Position numbers and translations under genes: made by a program. Under the pieces are notes generated by a model. That model was not told the DNA's origin, did not search any database, and saw only the letters and a program-made list of their open reading frames with translations. From positions 141,718-205,717 of the forward strand of contig JAQTWP010000002.1 of the NCBI GenBank assembly GCA_028689205.1: a DNA stretch of 64,000 bases, read 5' to 3'. This stretch comes from Candidatus Altimarinota bacterium. Lineage in GTDB: Bacteria; Patescibacteriota; Gracilibacteria; BD1-5; UBA2023. Of the stretch, positions 31,686 to 44,068 are shown piece by piece; position 1 is the stretch's first letter; each line of letters starts with the position of its first letter.

Positions 31686-33398
31686 TTATTTTTTTCTTCT
31701 AGAAAACTTATCTTTAATCCTTTTTGCTTCATTTTTTCATAGTTTCTCTTCTAGCGCAAAATTAAGATTTGCTTCTTCGTCAAATAAAGAGGCGTCAAAA
31801 TTAATTCATCTTTCTAATCTATATTGATAATCTTCATAATTACCATAATTAACTACTATTTCATCATTCTTGATTATCCATAAGTGAGTCGCAATTTTAT
31901 TAATGAAGTATCTATCATGAGAAATAAATAATATTGTTCACTTATATTTACTAAGATCTTGTTCCAGTGCTTCACGGAATTCATAATCAAGATGATTAGT
32001 TGGTTCATCAAAAATTAAGAAATTACTTTCTTTTTGTCAGAGAATTGCAAAAAGAAGCTTAGAAACCTGTCATCCAGAAAAATCTTTTACTTTTTTATTT
32101 ATATCGCCTCTTTCGAATAGATAATTCGAAATTATTGCTGTAAGCTTTTCAATAGGATAATCGAATCAATGCTTAGAAAAATTCTCATTCAAAGTAAGCT
32201 CCCTATCAAGTTCTTCATGTAATTGAGAGAAATAACTAATTTTAAGTCATTTCCCAGTATTCATTAATCAATCCAAAATATCTATTTGTCCCAGAATGGT
32301 TTTTAGAAATGTTGACTTCCCTATTCAATTTTCTCATATTATCCCCACTTTTTGTCCTAGAGTTAATTCTAGCTCACTTATATAGAACAAAGGCTTATCT
32401 CTTCAAATGAACGCTTCTTTGAAATAAAGAATTCTATTACCGCTTGGCTCATCGAAAATGAAATGAAATTTTGGTTTTTTGGTTGTTATAGGTTTTTGGA
32501 CAAGTTCGATTTTATCAATCATTTTTTCTCTGCTTTTTGCCCATCAGGCCCTACTTCAGGCTCTGTATCTTTTAATTAATTCAGTTTGAGTCTTAACGTA
32601 TTCCTGCTGCCTGTCAAAATCTTCCAATAGAAGAAGTTCATTCTTTTCTTTTTCTTTTACATAAAAAGTATAGTTCCCACTATAAAAATCTAGCGGTCTC
32701 GGTCAACTTAATTCATAAGTCTTATTGCAGGTCTTATCCAAGAAACTACGATCATGAGAAATAATCATATAGCCTCATTTCCAGGTTGTTGCAAGGTATT
32801 TTTCGAGCCACTCCGTACTTGCAAGATCTATGAAATTCGTCGGTTCATCCAGAAGCAGAAAATCAGGTTTTTCGAGTAGAATTTTAGCTAAAGCTATTTT
32901 TGTCCTTTGTCATCAACTTACCTCTTTAATGCTTTTTTCTAGAAGATCAACTATTCCGAGTCAGTTAGCTACTCTATGAATTTCATATTCATAATTATAT
33001 CATCATATAGCATTAAATTTTTCCAGAGATTCAGTATAATTATTTATACTTTCCATATCAGAAGAATCTTTGCTCATTTTTTCTTCAAGTATAGTTAATT
33101 CTTTTTCAAGATCTAATATTTCTTTGAATGCTAATTTTAGCTCATTTTTTACAAGTCTTATTTCGTCATCAAAATGAATTTGTGATAAATATCCAAGAGT
33201 TAGTGACCCATAATTCTCAATAGATCAAAAAAAATCAGTGATTTCTCAGCTTAAAATTTTAAATAATGTCGTCTTACCTGCTCAATTAGGTCAAACTACT
33301 GCAATCCTATCGGATTCATTCAAAACAAAAGAAACATCTTTAAGGATTTCTTTTTTACCAACATCATAATTTTCTATATTTATTCTAATATGTTTCAT
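31686..33398 (-). CDS. ABC-F family ATPase (ribosome-associated type)
   Basis: 570 residues, two fused ATP-binding cassettes with no membrane domain. First cassette: Walker A GPNGAGKTTLFKIL, signature EVSGGQRTKIALA, Walker B FLLLDEPTNFIDL. The linker between the cassettes carries the ABC-F pattern of charged helices (KRYRARSRAGGAKSREKMI). Second cassette: GENGIGKSTFLKTIL, DFSGGQVSKLLFA and FLIFDEPTNHLDYE. ABC-F proteins bind the ribosomal E site to relieve stalling or give antibiotic protection. The exact subfamily is undecided. TGA codes Gly in both P-loops. Confidence 0.95.
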
Positions 33399-33456
33399 TT
33401 AATTTTTTAATTTTATATCTTCTTACGTTCAAATATTTAGAACCTCCTTGAAGTAA

Positions 33457-34359
33457 TTAAAGTTTTTTGTTTTTTATAAAATATAAAAGTAGAATAATCA
33501 TAATAACTATAACTAAACTAAAAATCGAATAAACTAGAATGTCATTAAAAGGAACACTCCTTAGATTCATTCAAAAAAATCATGTAACCAAAGTAAGCGG
33601 TAACATGAACGCACTAAATATAGTAAGATATTTTACTGAAATATTAGTTTGCATATCAAAAATAGATTTCAGGGTATCTTCCATGGATTCAATATTTTCT
33701 TGCATAATAAGTATTTCGGAAGAAGTTTTTTCAAGTTTGTCTATCAAATTTTCAAAATATACTTCGAATTCATCTTTAAATAGTGAATTAGTTCTAATTT
33801 CTAGCATTTTTAATACTTGAATTTGAGGACTCAGCATATGTCTGAGTGTTATTGAATTTCTTTTTTTTATCATAAGCTCACTTATCAGATCTTTTCAGGC
33901 TTCTTGGAAAATTCTTCATTCAATATTCCTTAAATCTCTCGAAGTTTTATCTAAAAGACGGAAAACTTTATCAAGCATAACATCAATCATATCATAAAGA
34001 ATATATCCTGGATTAATTTCATTATCATCAACTTTTCAATTCCCATATGAATCAAACATTGAGTTTATTGAATTCGAAGCAAAATATCTAACAGAAATAA
34101 TATATTTTTTTGAAAGAAATATATTAAATTCATCAGTTACATATCTTTTTGATCTGACATCATATCTCGGAAAATGTAGTACGACAAAAATATAATCATC
34201 ATAAGTATCTACTCTTGCTCTTTGATTTTCTTCCAAAAGAGCTTCTTTATCGAGTTCATGGAATTTATATTGTTTTTCAAGTTCATCAATATCTTTTTTT
34301 GAAGGATCAACTATATCAATCCAAGTTATATTTTTTGAGCTAAATTTTTTTGCAGACAT
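33457..34359 (-). CDS. corA: CorA-type magnesium/divalent-cation channel
   Basis: 300 residues. The N-terminal cytoplasmic alpha/beta domain starts TWIDIVDPSKKDIDELEKQY and a long stalk helix follows (about 170-240). Two C-terminal membrane helices follow, the first ending in the family GMN motif (TLVTGFFGMNLRS), which forms the pore selectivity filter. The last helix ends in a basic tail (YFIKNKKL). CorA forms pentamers and imports Mg2+. It starts 12 bases after the stop of the phosphorylase-like gene, so the two are co-transcribed. Confidence 0.93.
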
Positions 34360-34371
34360 TTATATTTATAA

Positions 34372-35070
34372 TTATTCTATAATTTCATCAGTAATTTTTC
34401 AGCTTAATTCTCAAGATATATTATCTAGTAAAAATGAAACAATATGAGTAATGTGTTCAATTGGAGTTTCTTCATGACTCGCACTAACTCATAAAATTAC
34501 ATATGTCTTATTTAATAAATCCAACTTTTTTGCTTCATCAACGAAAGTATAAGAATAATTATCAGCCAAATCAGCTTCATATGCAATTCTTATTTTATCA
34601 AAATTTTCTGCAGTTTTTTCTATTTTATTCTGAGACGTCACACTAATTCAACCTATGCTTAATCAGAAGTTTTCAAAATTATAATCAGTTTGAAGATTAT
34701 ATTGTTCAAGAAAAATTGGGTCTTTTAAAAAACTATCTCTATTAGCTTTATCCAAAGTAATATCTTCTATATTGGCATTATATTCAAAAAATACATTCGG
34801 AAGAATTACATCTCATTCTCTTACTTCCGAACCAATTCAAGTAGCAGTTCAAACAAAAAGTATTAAATCAGGATTGAATTCGCTATATCAATATAAAAAA
34901 GCATTACGAAAAGATGCGTCGTCTTTTTTTGATTCCAAAAGTACTACTCATCAAAGTCTAAATATTTGAAAATCAGGAGTATTTTCATTTATATTTAGTT
35001 TTATTAATCCAAAATGATCATTCATTAATTGGGTAATTTTTGGATCTACAGAAAATATTACAGTTATCAT
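34372..35070 (-). CDS. Putative nucleoside phosphorylase/nucleosidase-fold protein
   Basis: 232 residues. The stretch NPDLILFVGTATGIGSEVREGDVILP resembles the phosphate-binding loop of the PNP/MTA-SAH nucleosidase superfamily (GTAGG-like, then VGDVV). A later acidic segment (KIRIAYEADLADNYSYTF) could hold the ribose-contacting Glu, and the C-terminal helix (EETPIEHITHIVSFLLDNI) fits the fold's last helix. Key active-site residues are not clear enough to name a substrate. It starts at ATG 35070 and is followed by corA. Confidence 0.5.
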
Positions 35071-35142
35071 AAAAAGTTTGTTAAATTTTACATTAAGTTA
35101 ATTTTTTCTATTATATAAAAAGTATCTAACTAAACAAATTTT

Positions 35143-35559
35143 ATGATAAAAAATATATCTGAAATTCTAAATATTCAAGTTATTATCATAATAGCTATTA
35201 CTTTAATGTTTTGAATATTAATTGGGTATCTATTTGGTAAATTCGTATGATATCTAGAAATTAAACAAAATAGGACTGACGCAATAAAAAGATCAAGAAA
35301 TGCAATTCTCTGAGAAATATATGAAAAAATAATGCCCTTTCTTAATGAATTTCAGTATTCTCCCAAAGATATGGTATTTGTAGGTAAGTGATTTGATTAT
35401 CTAATTCTGGATTGACTTAATGAATGAGATTTGAGAGAGATTATCTTTATGGAAATAAAATATTGAAGCTCAACACTAAATAAAAACGAAAAAATGATCC
35501 GACAAACTGTCGGATCAAAAAAAGTAAAATATATTGAGTTCAAAATACCTAAATTATAA
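35143..35559 (+). CDS. Holliday-junction-resolvase-related endonuclease, membrane-anchored
   Basis: 138 residues. The N-terminal hydrophobic helix (IQVIIIIAITLMFGILIGYLF) is typical of the endonuclease-related-to-resolvase family (PF10107). The conserved block RTDAIKRSRNAILGEIYEKIMPF follows. The PD-(D/E)xK-like core is FVGKGFDYLILDGL (first Asp) and IIFMEIKYGSSTLNKNEKMI (E-x-K), then VKYIEFKIP. Members are thought to process branched DNA at the membrane, but the biological role is poorly known. It is divergent from the corA operon. Confidence 0.85.
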
Positions 35560-35564
35560 TAAAA

Positions 35565-35699
35565 TTAGACATCTAAATTCATTGCTAATTGCACAAGTGC
35601 TTTTACATTATCAGTTGTTCTTTGCATATCCATACTTTGTCAAACTTCCACCATTGCTTCCTCAAGAGACATTGCTGCCATTTTGTTTTGTTTTCGCAT
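35565..35699 (-). CDS. Small protein, 44 aa
   Basis: MRKQNKMAAMSLEEAMVEVG then QSMDMQRTTDNVKALVQLAM and NLDV: 44 residues with two amphipathic Met-rich helices and one TGA-coded Gly. It ends 5 bases from the convergent nuclease stop. It resembles an isolated helical-hairpin protein; no family recognised. Support is the clean start, TAA stop, compositional match and tight fit between genes. Confidence 0.45.
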
Positions 35700-35887
35700 A
35701 GTTAATAGATTAATAAAAAAATAAATAAAGTACTTTTTGCGCGCGAAGAGATAATAGAATATAAATAAAAATATTTCAAGTTATTTTTAAAAGAAAATAA
35801 CTTGAAATGAATTCAAAATTTTAATATTCTGTCATTCCTTGCTACGACAAGGAATCTATAAAATAATATATTTCCTTTGAAAAAAAT
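35700..35887. repeat. Gap with one dispersed palindromic repeat
   Basis: At 35830-35857 TGTCATTCCTTGCTACGAC then AAGGAATCT, with 8-bp arms ATTCCTTG/CAAGGAAT: a member of the window-wide repeat family. It lies just past the 3' end of tgt. No other feature was seen. Confidence 0.7.
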
Positions 35888-37060
<1,173 letters not shown>

Positions 37061-37122
37061 TATAAAAAAATAAGGAAATATAATATTCCCTTATTTTATA
37101 AATTAAATCTAATATTCAAAAT

Positions 37123-37353
37123 TTAAATATCTAAAGTATGAGTTCATAGATTAGATAAAAATATTGCATCTGTATCAGAAATTTTAATTCATTTTCTTGT
37201 TGCTATAAGACGTACATCTGAAGCTCATTTTGGTCTACAACTAACTATATCATTAATTAGTTTTTTTACTTTAGATGTTTCTAGTAGGTCCAGCGCATTA
37301 TTATATGAATTTATTGAACCAGAATGAGCTGTGTTTATGTTTTGTAAACTCAT
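37123..37353 (-). CDS. Small protein, 76 aa
   Basis: 76 residues: a flexible start (MSLQNINTAHSGSINSYNNA), a helix (LDLLETSKVKKLINDIVS), then CRPKGASDVRLIATRKGIKI and a short end SNLGTHTLDI. It shares the NLxxxxxDI/NLDV type of ending with the 44-aa gene at 35565, but similarity is too weak to call homology. It lies between rseP and tgt on the same strand. No family recognised. Confidence 0.5.
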
Positions 37354-37416
37354 CAAATTAATTATTAAAAAAATAAATGTGAATTTATTAAATCATATAA
37401 TTAATTATTAATCAAA

Positions 37417-38634
37417 TTATTTAGTGAAAAGTTTGAATATATCCATATAAGCAATATATATAGATAATCAAATAAGTAGGAAATATCAGAATATATGAAT
37501 AAAGGTTTCTGTTCTTTCATCAATTGCCTTTCTTCCAAAAATCAATATTACAAAACCATTTACTAGCATTATAAAAAATCTTCATCAATCAAGAGCTGGA
37601 ATTGGCAGAAGATTGAATATCGCAAGATTAAGACTTAAAAGAGCTGCAATTATTACAAATAAAATTAAATTGGCCTTGAAACTAATTAAATCTATAAATA
37701 ATGATCAAAGTGAAATTGGTCATCCAATAGTTGAAATTGCCTCGCTTCTTTCTAGGTTTGTTTTTGGTGTTGCAATTTTAAGTACAATTGTCTTAAGTCA
37801 TTCAAATATATATTTGGTTTGATTCACTCATTCTTGGAATCATATTTTAATAGCCTCACCTAATGGATATTTATAGGTAAAATTTTTATCTTTATCAATA
37901 TAATTGTAATCTATATAAGTTCATATTTTACCATTTTCAGGATTTAATTGAATATTATTTTCTTTAGCAATTCAGTCAGAATCTTTTCTAATTATTGTAA
38001 AAGTTAAAGGTGAATCAAAATACTTAACAGCATTTATCATTTCTTCTGGTTTTGTTACTTTTTTTCAATTAATAGCAATTAATACATCTTTTTCTTTTAT
38101 TCAAGCCTCCTCTGCAATACTTCATTTTATGGGAGATAAAATTAATCCAGATACTTTTAATATTTTTTGGTTTATAGCTTCATCAATAGTTAATATTAAT
38201 TTGGTATGAGTATTTACTTGTAATTTGGAATCAATATATAAGGGCTGTACTCATATAGTAAAAAGTACACTAAAAATAACACAGGCAAGTAGAAAATTCA
38301 TTCCAACTCAAGCTAAAACTATTATCATTTGTTTGAATATATTAGCTCAAGCAAGTGAATCTTTTTCATATACGCTTTGTTCATCATATTTTTCTCATTT
38401 GAGAGAAACGAATCATCCAATGGGAAGCAAATTAAGACTATATATTGTTCAAGATTTATCTTTGAACAATCTAGCAATTCTTGGAGGTAATCACATCCCG
38501 AATTCTTCAACCTTGACGCCGAATAATTTGGCAGACAAAAAATGACCTAATTCATGTATAAAAATAATAAATCAAAAAACAAGGATAGTAAGTATTATTC
38601 AGACTATATTATTGAATATAAAATCATAGTTCAT
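37417..38634 (-). CDS. rseP: RIP metalloprotease RseP / site-2 protease
   Basis: 405 residues. An intramembrane zinc protease: the first helix has HELGHFLSAKLFGVKV with the HExxH metal site. A PDZ domain sits at about 180-260 (GSIAEEAGIKEKDVLIAING; KKVTKPEEMINAV). The third core helix carries LLPIPALDGGRFF with the LDG motif supplying the third zinc ligand. Helices flank both ends. Site-2 proteases cut anti-sigma factors and clear remnant signal peptides. No anti-sigma or sigma-E gene is nearby, so housekeeping signal-peptide clearance is plausible. Confidence 0.95.
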
Positions 38635-38649
38635 AAAAATGAAGTTAAA

Positions 38650-38681
38650 AAAATGGGAAATTAAAATTAATTTCCCATATA
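38650..38681. terminator. Terminator between HPF-like gene and rseP
   Basis: ATGGGAAATTAA and TTAATTTCCCAT form a near-perfect 12-bp stem with flanking A and T runs, past the 3' end of the gene at 38695. Confidence 0.7.
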
Positions 38682-38694
38682 AATTATTGAATTA

Positions 38695-38997
38695 TTATTT
38701 TTTTGCAAGTTCTTCCTTGAAATGTTCGAATAAATGATTAACAAGGTCATCAAGTTTTTTGTAATCTTCTCTTTCGTATCTATAATTTTTACCATCAATA
38801 ACTAATTGTAAAACACCATTAAATAAATCTTTTTTATTTTTTTCTAGATTCAAAGATAAAGTTCATTCTATATTATCAGCACTAAATTTTTGTAAATAGT
38901 TATCAAGTTTACCATTAAGATTTTCTTCTACTAGTCTTTCAACAACAATCTTGCTGTTATCTAAATTCTTAAGATTTATCTTTTTTTGCAGTTCCAT
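38695..38997 (-). CDS. Short HPF/RaiA-like ribosome-associated protein
   Basis: 100 residues with the length and beta-alpha-beta-beta-beta-alpha order of the short hibernation-promoting factor family: KKINLKNLDNSKIVVERLVEENLNGKLDNYLQKFSADN (strand then helix), TLSLNLEKNKKDLFNGVLQLVIDGKN (strands), and a basic YRYEREDYKKLDDLVNHLFEHFKEELAKK final helix. Such proteins bind the 30S decoding centre and idle ribosomes. Primary-sequence match is moderate. It is a monocistronic gene next to rseP. Confidence 0.6.
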
Positions 38998-39088
38998 ATA
39001 TTTTTTTGTTAGAAGTTAAATTACCAAATTTCTTGGTACACACATTATAAATAAATGTATACAAAATAGCAAGAAAATTTTATATAAA

Positions 39089-39673
39089 CTATTTATATGA
39101 AACCTTCCCTGTTCTTCTGTCAAAATCTATAGTTTTATAATTATTATTATATCAAACCTGAATTTTTAATCATATTAAATTACTAGGAGCTACGCTAAAA
39201 TTTAAAATATTAGTTCATGACATTGTCGTATCATCTCAACTAAAAAAAATATCTACTTTACTTAAAGGTCAAATATTACTTCCGGAACTATTATAATAAG
39301 TTATATCCTTAATATTATATTGTTTTTCTCAATAGAAAGGAGTTTTGAATATTTCTCATGTTCATACAAGGCTTAAGCTATTTATATCTGCTCAAGTATA
39401 ATATGTTACCAATACTGCTCAAGTAGAAATAGATACTTTTGAATATGATGGATTAATGAATTTTGAGGATACAGAAATCCCTTTACCAATTTTAAGATTC
39501 AATTTTTCTGTATTTAGAATTGATAATATCTTATTCGCTATTCTTTCTTTTTTTTCTGAATCAGTTTTTTTGTTGTAATCAAAATTAACAATAATCAAAG
39601 AAAGAAGTCACAAAATGATAATTACGACCGTTATTTCTACTAATGTGAAACCTTTTTTATTTATTTTATTCAT
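39089..39673 (-). CDS. Type IV pilin-like (prepilin) protein
   Basis: 194 residues. The N-terminus is a class III prepilin signal: MNKINKKGFTLVEITVVIII, with cleavage expected between Gly and Phe and the conserved Glu at mature position 5. The hydrophobic helix continues to residue ~30. The rest is a beta-rich head domain (SYSKVSISTGAVLVTYYTGA; DFDRRTGKVSYK at the end). Type IV pilins build surface fibres for attachment, twitching or DNA uptake. No assembly gene lies beside it. It could be a minor pilin or pseudopilin. Confidence 0.87.
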
Positions 39674-39886
39674 AATTCTCTAATGATAAATTATATTATT
39701 TTCTTTATTTTAGCCGATAAGAGTTTAATTGCAAAATAAAAGTTGAATTATTTTATATAAAAAAGCTACAAATTTTTGCAAAAAAAATAAAATTAGTATA
39801 TTATAGCTAAGTACAGAAAAGTGAATTAAAAACAAAAACACAATCGTACACCAAAATTCATTTATTTAATTATTAATCTTTTTATT

Positions 39887-40882
39887 ATGTTACACATAAA
39901 AAAAATAGCTATTGCTTCTATAATATTACTTGCATCTAGTACTATTGCATTAGCTGCTACTTGAACTGAAGTAACTACTTCAGCTTCAGTAAATACTTCT
40001 CTTGAAGTAAAAAATGCTCCTAGTTTAGTAAGTAAAACTAGCGATAGTATTACTCTTGAATGGGACAAAGTTGAAGCTGCTACAACTTATATTGTAAAAT
40101 ACAGCAAAACTTCTGTTGCTACTTCTACTCTACCTAATCCACAATATGATAATGAAACTGATCCAGTTACTACTACAGGTTCTGTAATAGAAAGCCTTGA
40201 ACCAGATACTGAATATTATTTTTCAGTAGTTGCTGTAGATAAAGATAATAACGAGTCAGATACTTATTCTGATGAATTAAAAGTAAAAACTGATGCTGCT
40301 GAAGCTATTGCTACTAGCACTGGTGAAACTGTTTCAGTTAGCCCAACTGCTACTACAGAATCTACTTGAAGTCTTGCTTTAGTAAATGTTGTTGCACAAG
40401 ACAATAAGACTGTATCATTAGAATTTTCTGCTCCACTATCTAGCGAACCAGTTACTCTAAAAATTACAAAGACTTCAGATAATTCTGATATCCCAGTTTC
40501 TAGTGTTAATCCAGATCCAACATCTCCTACAAAAGTTCTTGTAACTATTGCTACTGTACTTGATCCAACTTCAAGTTATTCATTAACTATTATAAAAGCA
40601 ACTGATACTGCTTGAAATAATATCAAACAATGAATTGATGGAGTTAAAGAATTCCTTACATCAGATACTCTTCCTAATTCACTAGAAGCTGCTCCAGCTA
40701 TTACTAGTATGTCATGAAGCGAATTAAATGCTAGCGGTTCTCTTGATTTAAGTGGTTCTCTAAATCCTGCTAATGCTCCAGAACTACCTGCAACTTGAAC
40801 AAAAGAAAACTTAATTGTAATTGTTGCTCTTATTCTTTCTTTCGGTATTATGTATACATACCGTAGAAAAACTGCAAAATAA
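39887..40882 (+). CDS. Sortase-anchored (LPATG) FN3 surface protein
   Basis: 331 residues. Signal peptide KKIAIASIILLASSTIALAA. An FN3-like domain occupies about 45-135 (APSLVSKTSDSITLEWDKVE; SLEPDTEYYFSVVAVDKDN). A Ser/Thr-rich linker and a second beta domain (VVAQDNKTVSLEFSAPLSSE) follow. The C-terminus is a complete cell-wall sorting signal: ELPATGTKEN, hydrophobic helix LIVIVALILSFGIMYTY, basic tail RRKTAK. The Gly of LPATG is encoded TGA, so only this genetic code preserves the signal. A sortase is implied elsewhere in the genome. Ends with a strong terminator. Confidence 0.92.
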
Positions 40883-40896
40883 TTAAATTAAAATTA

Positions 40897-40926
40897 AACC
40901 CCGGAGAAATTTCTCCGGGGTTTTTT
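40897..40926 (+). terminator. Strong terminator after the LPATG gene
   Basis: AACCCCGGAGAAA and TTTCTCCGGGGTT form a 13-bp perfect palindrome with T run, 15 bases past the stop. It separates this gene from the YggT-FtsW unit. Confidence 0.9.
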
Positions 40927-40979
40927 CTTGATTTTTTTCAAAGAGTCTTATATTAAATGAACCTAATAAAAAATTATTT

Positions 40980-41273
40980 ATGATTATAAGTTTTTTAATA
41001 CTAAGTATTATAATGTTTCTCAATTTAATTAAATATTTAATTATTTTGGAAGTAATTATATCATGGTTGGTAATATTCTGAATTGTCATTAAAATTCAAT
41101 TCATCCAAAATATAACAATGCCTTTATATAATTATATAAAAAAAATATTACCTACAACATTTTGAATGATAGATTTTACACCAATTATTGTAATAATATG
41201 AATTGAAGTAATTATATCTATATTAGTAAGCATTTTCCCTGAAGCATTAACTATTTTACAAAATTTTTTATAA
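40980..41273 (+). CDS. YggT family membrane protein
   Basis: 97 residues with two hydrophobic halves. LIILEVIISWLVIFGIVIKI and the later ITMPLYNYIKKILPTTFGMI then DFTPIIVIIGIEVI match the YggT pattern: helix, short loop, P-L-Y-x-(Y/F)-I-(K/R)-K-x-(L/I)-P, D-x-(S/T)-P, helix. The family is linked to osmotic stress and cell division (YlmG type). It ends 1 base before the FtsW/RodA start, so the two are co-translated, consistent with a division or shape role. Confidence 0.83.
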
Positions 41274-41274
41274 A

Positions 41275-42501
41275 ATGAAAACTAAAACTATTGATTATTC
41301 TCTTTTTTTTGTAGTGTTCGCACTTGTGATTTTTGGTATGATTATGATAAGCTCAGTGAGTGTTTATCCTTCGTACAAGGTTACAACTACAATGGCAAAT
41401 CTTGGTAAATTAAGTGAACCTAATAATTATTTTTATTTAATTAGAAATATCTCTCACGTTGTAATATCAATGCTTGTGCTTGCATTTTTTGCAAAAAATC
41501 CTTATAAAAATATTGAAAAATATTCAAAACATATTCTTGGTTGAGCATTGATTTTCATGTTAATTGTTCTTTTTGTCTGAGTGACATATAATTGAGCAAA
41601 ATGATGGATTAATATACCTTTTATACCATTTTCTCTACAGCCTGCAGAATTTTTGAAATTATGAGTCATAATATATCTTGCTTATTTTTTGAAGCGAAAA
41701 AAGTCAGAAATAGCAGATTTGAAAGATTGATTAATTCCCTTTATGGTTATTGTATCAATTGTAGTAGTCTTACTTGCTCTGCAACCAGATTTTTGAACCA
41801 TACTTATAGTTGGTCCAATAAGTGTTATAATGCTATTTGTAGCAGGATGAAATATAAAACATTTAGCAATATTATTTTTAGTCTCCGTAGTATCGGTTGT
41901 CTGAATATATTCTATATGAAAATTATGAAAATGAACCGAGAATAGGAATACTCTGACATATATATCAGAACGTTTTGATAATTTCCTTTCAGATAATAAA
42001 AATTCCATACAAAACAAAACAATTAATTTCCAAACTCTTCAATGACTAATAGCAATTGGTAGCTGATGATTTTTCTGATTATGATTCGGTAAATCTATAC
42101 AAAAATTCTGATATCTTCCAGAGGTTCAATGAGATTTTATCTTTTCAGTAATATGAGAAGAGCTAGGATTTTTTGGGATAATTATCTTGGTTGGACTATA
42201 TCTTTTCATTGCATATAGGTGATTCAATATCGCCCAAAGAGTCAATGATCCTTTTGGTAAATATCTAGCAATCTGAATTACAAGCTGGATTATGGTACAG
42301 ACTTTTGTTAATATATGAGTTAATCTTAATATCGTACCTCTAACATGAATTACTCTGCCTTTTATAAGTTATGGTTGATCATCGCTTTTATCTCTGATGA
42401 TATGAGTAGGAATATTAATTAATATTTCTAGAGATAGTGAATTCGAAAAAACAAAGACATCAAGTAATAAATTCTTCAAAAAAAATAGAGTTCTTAATTA
42501 A
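41275..42501 (+). CDS. FtsW/RodA/SpoVE-type peptidoglycan polymerase (SEDS)
   Basis: 408 residues, about ten membrane helices. SEDS signatures: GAKGWINIPFIPFSLQPAEF with the conserved PAE, LQPDFGTIL, the long outer loop with the catalytic Asp region LPEVQGDFIFSVIGEELGFF, and LPFISYGGSSLLSLMIGVG. SEDS proteins polymerise lipid II into glycan strands; FtsW works in division and RodA in elongation. No penicillin-binding protein is adjacent to decide which. Many glycines are TGA. Follows yggT directly. Confidence 0.94.
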
Positions 42502-42735
42502 ACAAAAAAATCCTTAGTTCAATGTCATTCCTGCACGACCGAAGGAAATGCCTGTGGCAGAGGCAGTAATCTACAAAATATAAAATTAATTTAAAACTAC
42601 AAAATACAAGGAAGATTCCTTTCTTCAAAGGTGTAAATACTCCTTGTGGGTAAATGACAATAAAGATATAAACAAAAAAATCCTTCTTGAATAAATCAGA
42701 GAAGGATTTTTTGCTAATAAAAGAGAGTTAAAATA
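42502..42735. repeat. Gap with dispersed repeats and terminator
   Basis: A repeat at about 42521-42574 begins TGTCATTCCTGCACGACCGA and contains GGAAATGCCTGTGGC, ending CAGTAATCT. Another partial copy lies at 42610-42660. At 42674-42713 a stem AAAAATCCTTC/GAAGGATTTTT lies past the 3' end of the leftward ferredoxin gene. No gene was seen. Confidence 0.7.
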
Positions 42736-42945
42736 TTAGTTATTTTCTTCAATCCAAACTATTGCATCAACTGGACAAGCAGAAATCGAATCCTCAACTC
42801 ATAATCATTCATAGCTATCAAGTCTTTTAGCTTTTACATATCACTCAGCATTGAATTCGAATACATCTGGAGTAATTGCAGTACATGCTCCGCATCAAAT
42901 ACAATTAGCTTTTACTTGGGGTCTTTTTTTTTTAATTTCACTCAT
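42736..42945 (-). CDS. Single-cluster [4Fe-4S] ferredoxin
   Basis: 69 residues. The cluster ligands are CIGCGAC at residues 15, 18 and 21 and a distant Cys in ISACPVDAIV. In the first motif the usual fourth Cys is Thr (TAITP), which fits one-cluster ferredoxins of the Thermotoga/Bacillus type rather than 2[4Fe-4S]. The first-motif Gly after Ile is TGA. It carries electrons; a plausible partner in the window is the radical SAM enzyme. Single gene with an AT-rich promoter region. Confidence 0.92.
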
Positions 42946-43067
42946 ACTATTAATTTTTTTAAAAATAAGCCTCATTATTTTATAGAAAATACATTTTGTT
43001 GCAAATAGAAGTTGAATTATTTTTTATTTAGTTAAAATCAGTTTGAATTTTTAAATTAAAAAACTAT

Positions 43068-43883
43068 ATGGAAATATTCGGGGTAAGATTATCAAAATTA
43101 GATAAAGCGAAATTTTTAGATAAATTAAAAAATCCTTCGGAACAAATGAAGGTTTTTACTCCTAATCCAGAAATACTTCTTACAGCTAAAAATGATAAAA
43201 GTTTCTTAGAAATTCTGAATAATTGAGATTATCTTATTCCAGATTGAATATGAATTTATGCTTGATTCCAGATTCTAGAAAGTAAATTTCCAAAACTCAT
43301 AACTTTTTTGATGATTCCATTTTATGGTCTAAAGCTATTCACAAGCAGAAAATCACTATATGAAAAATATGGACAAAGAATTTGTGGAAGTGATTTAACT
43401 AAAGAATTAATTGTATACGCAAACGAAAAAAATCTTTGAGTTACAATTATAGATAAATACCAAGCTCCTGGGAATAAATGAGATAATCTAAAAATAGAAA
43501 GACAAAAAATAACTCTAGGTTTATTGAAACAAAAATATCCTAATGCTAATTTTCATTATTATATTCTAAAAAAATGAGAAGAAGAAAATATTATAAAAAA
43601 CATAAATGAAACTGATGATATTTATCTTTTTTCTACTGAGTGATTAAAAAATCAAGAAATTACAATTAATAATATAATGCCAAAACTAGAAAAAATTAAA
43701 GTTGCGATTTGAGTTGGATGAAGTTTTGATATGATTCTCGGATTCAAAAAAAGGGCACCAAAATTATTTGTAAATCTTTGACTTGAATGGTTATGGAGAC
43801 TTATAATTAATCCTTCTAGAATGATAAAAAGAATATGGAAAGCTTTGCCAGTTTTTTTGTGGGAAGTAATTAAATCTAAATAA
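43068..43883 (+). CDS. WecG/TagA/CpsF family glycosyltransferase
   Basis: 271 residues. Family motifs: VFTPNPEILLTAKND (substrate-binding strand), YLIPDGIGIYAG with the catalytic Asp, KVAIGVGGSFDMILGFKKRA, then PKLFVNLGLEWLWRLIINPS and a membrane-associating basic C-terminus (RMIKRIWKALPVFLWEVI). WecG/TagA enzymes add N-acetylmannosamine(-uronic acid) to lipid-linked GlcNAc in teichoic acid or enterobacterial antigen synthesis. It is longer than the usual ~245 residues because of an insert near residues 80-130. Acts at the inner face of the membrane; single gene. Confidence 0.9.
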
Positions 43884-44068
43884 ACCATAACTGTCATTTC
43901 TAGTAATAACGAGAAATCTTCTATTTTTCAAAACATCTTTTATATATCTTTTCTGTAATATATAATCAAAAAAATGAAAAGTCTAATTAGATAATAACTC
44001 TTATTTTAAAAAAGTTTATTAATTAGTTCAATAGATCTCTCGACAAGCTCGAGATGACAGAAAAATTT
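43884..44068. repeat. Gap with dispersed palindromic repeats
   Basis: Copies at 43890-43920 (CTGTCATTTCTAGTAATAAC then GAGAAATCTTC) and 44031-44058 (AGATCTCTCGACAAGCTCGA then GATGACAG, 9-bp arms) belong to the window-wide family, in opposite orientations. No gene was seen. Confidence 0.7.
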
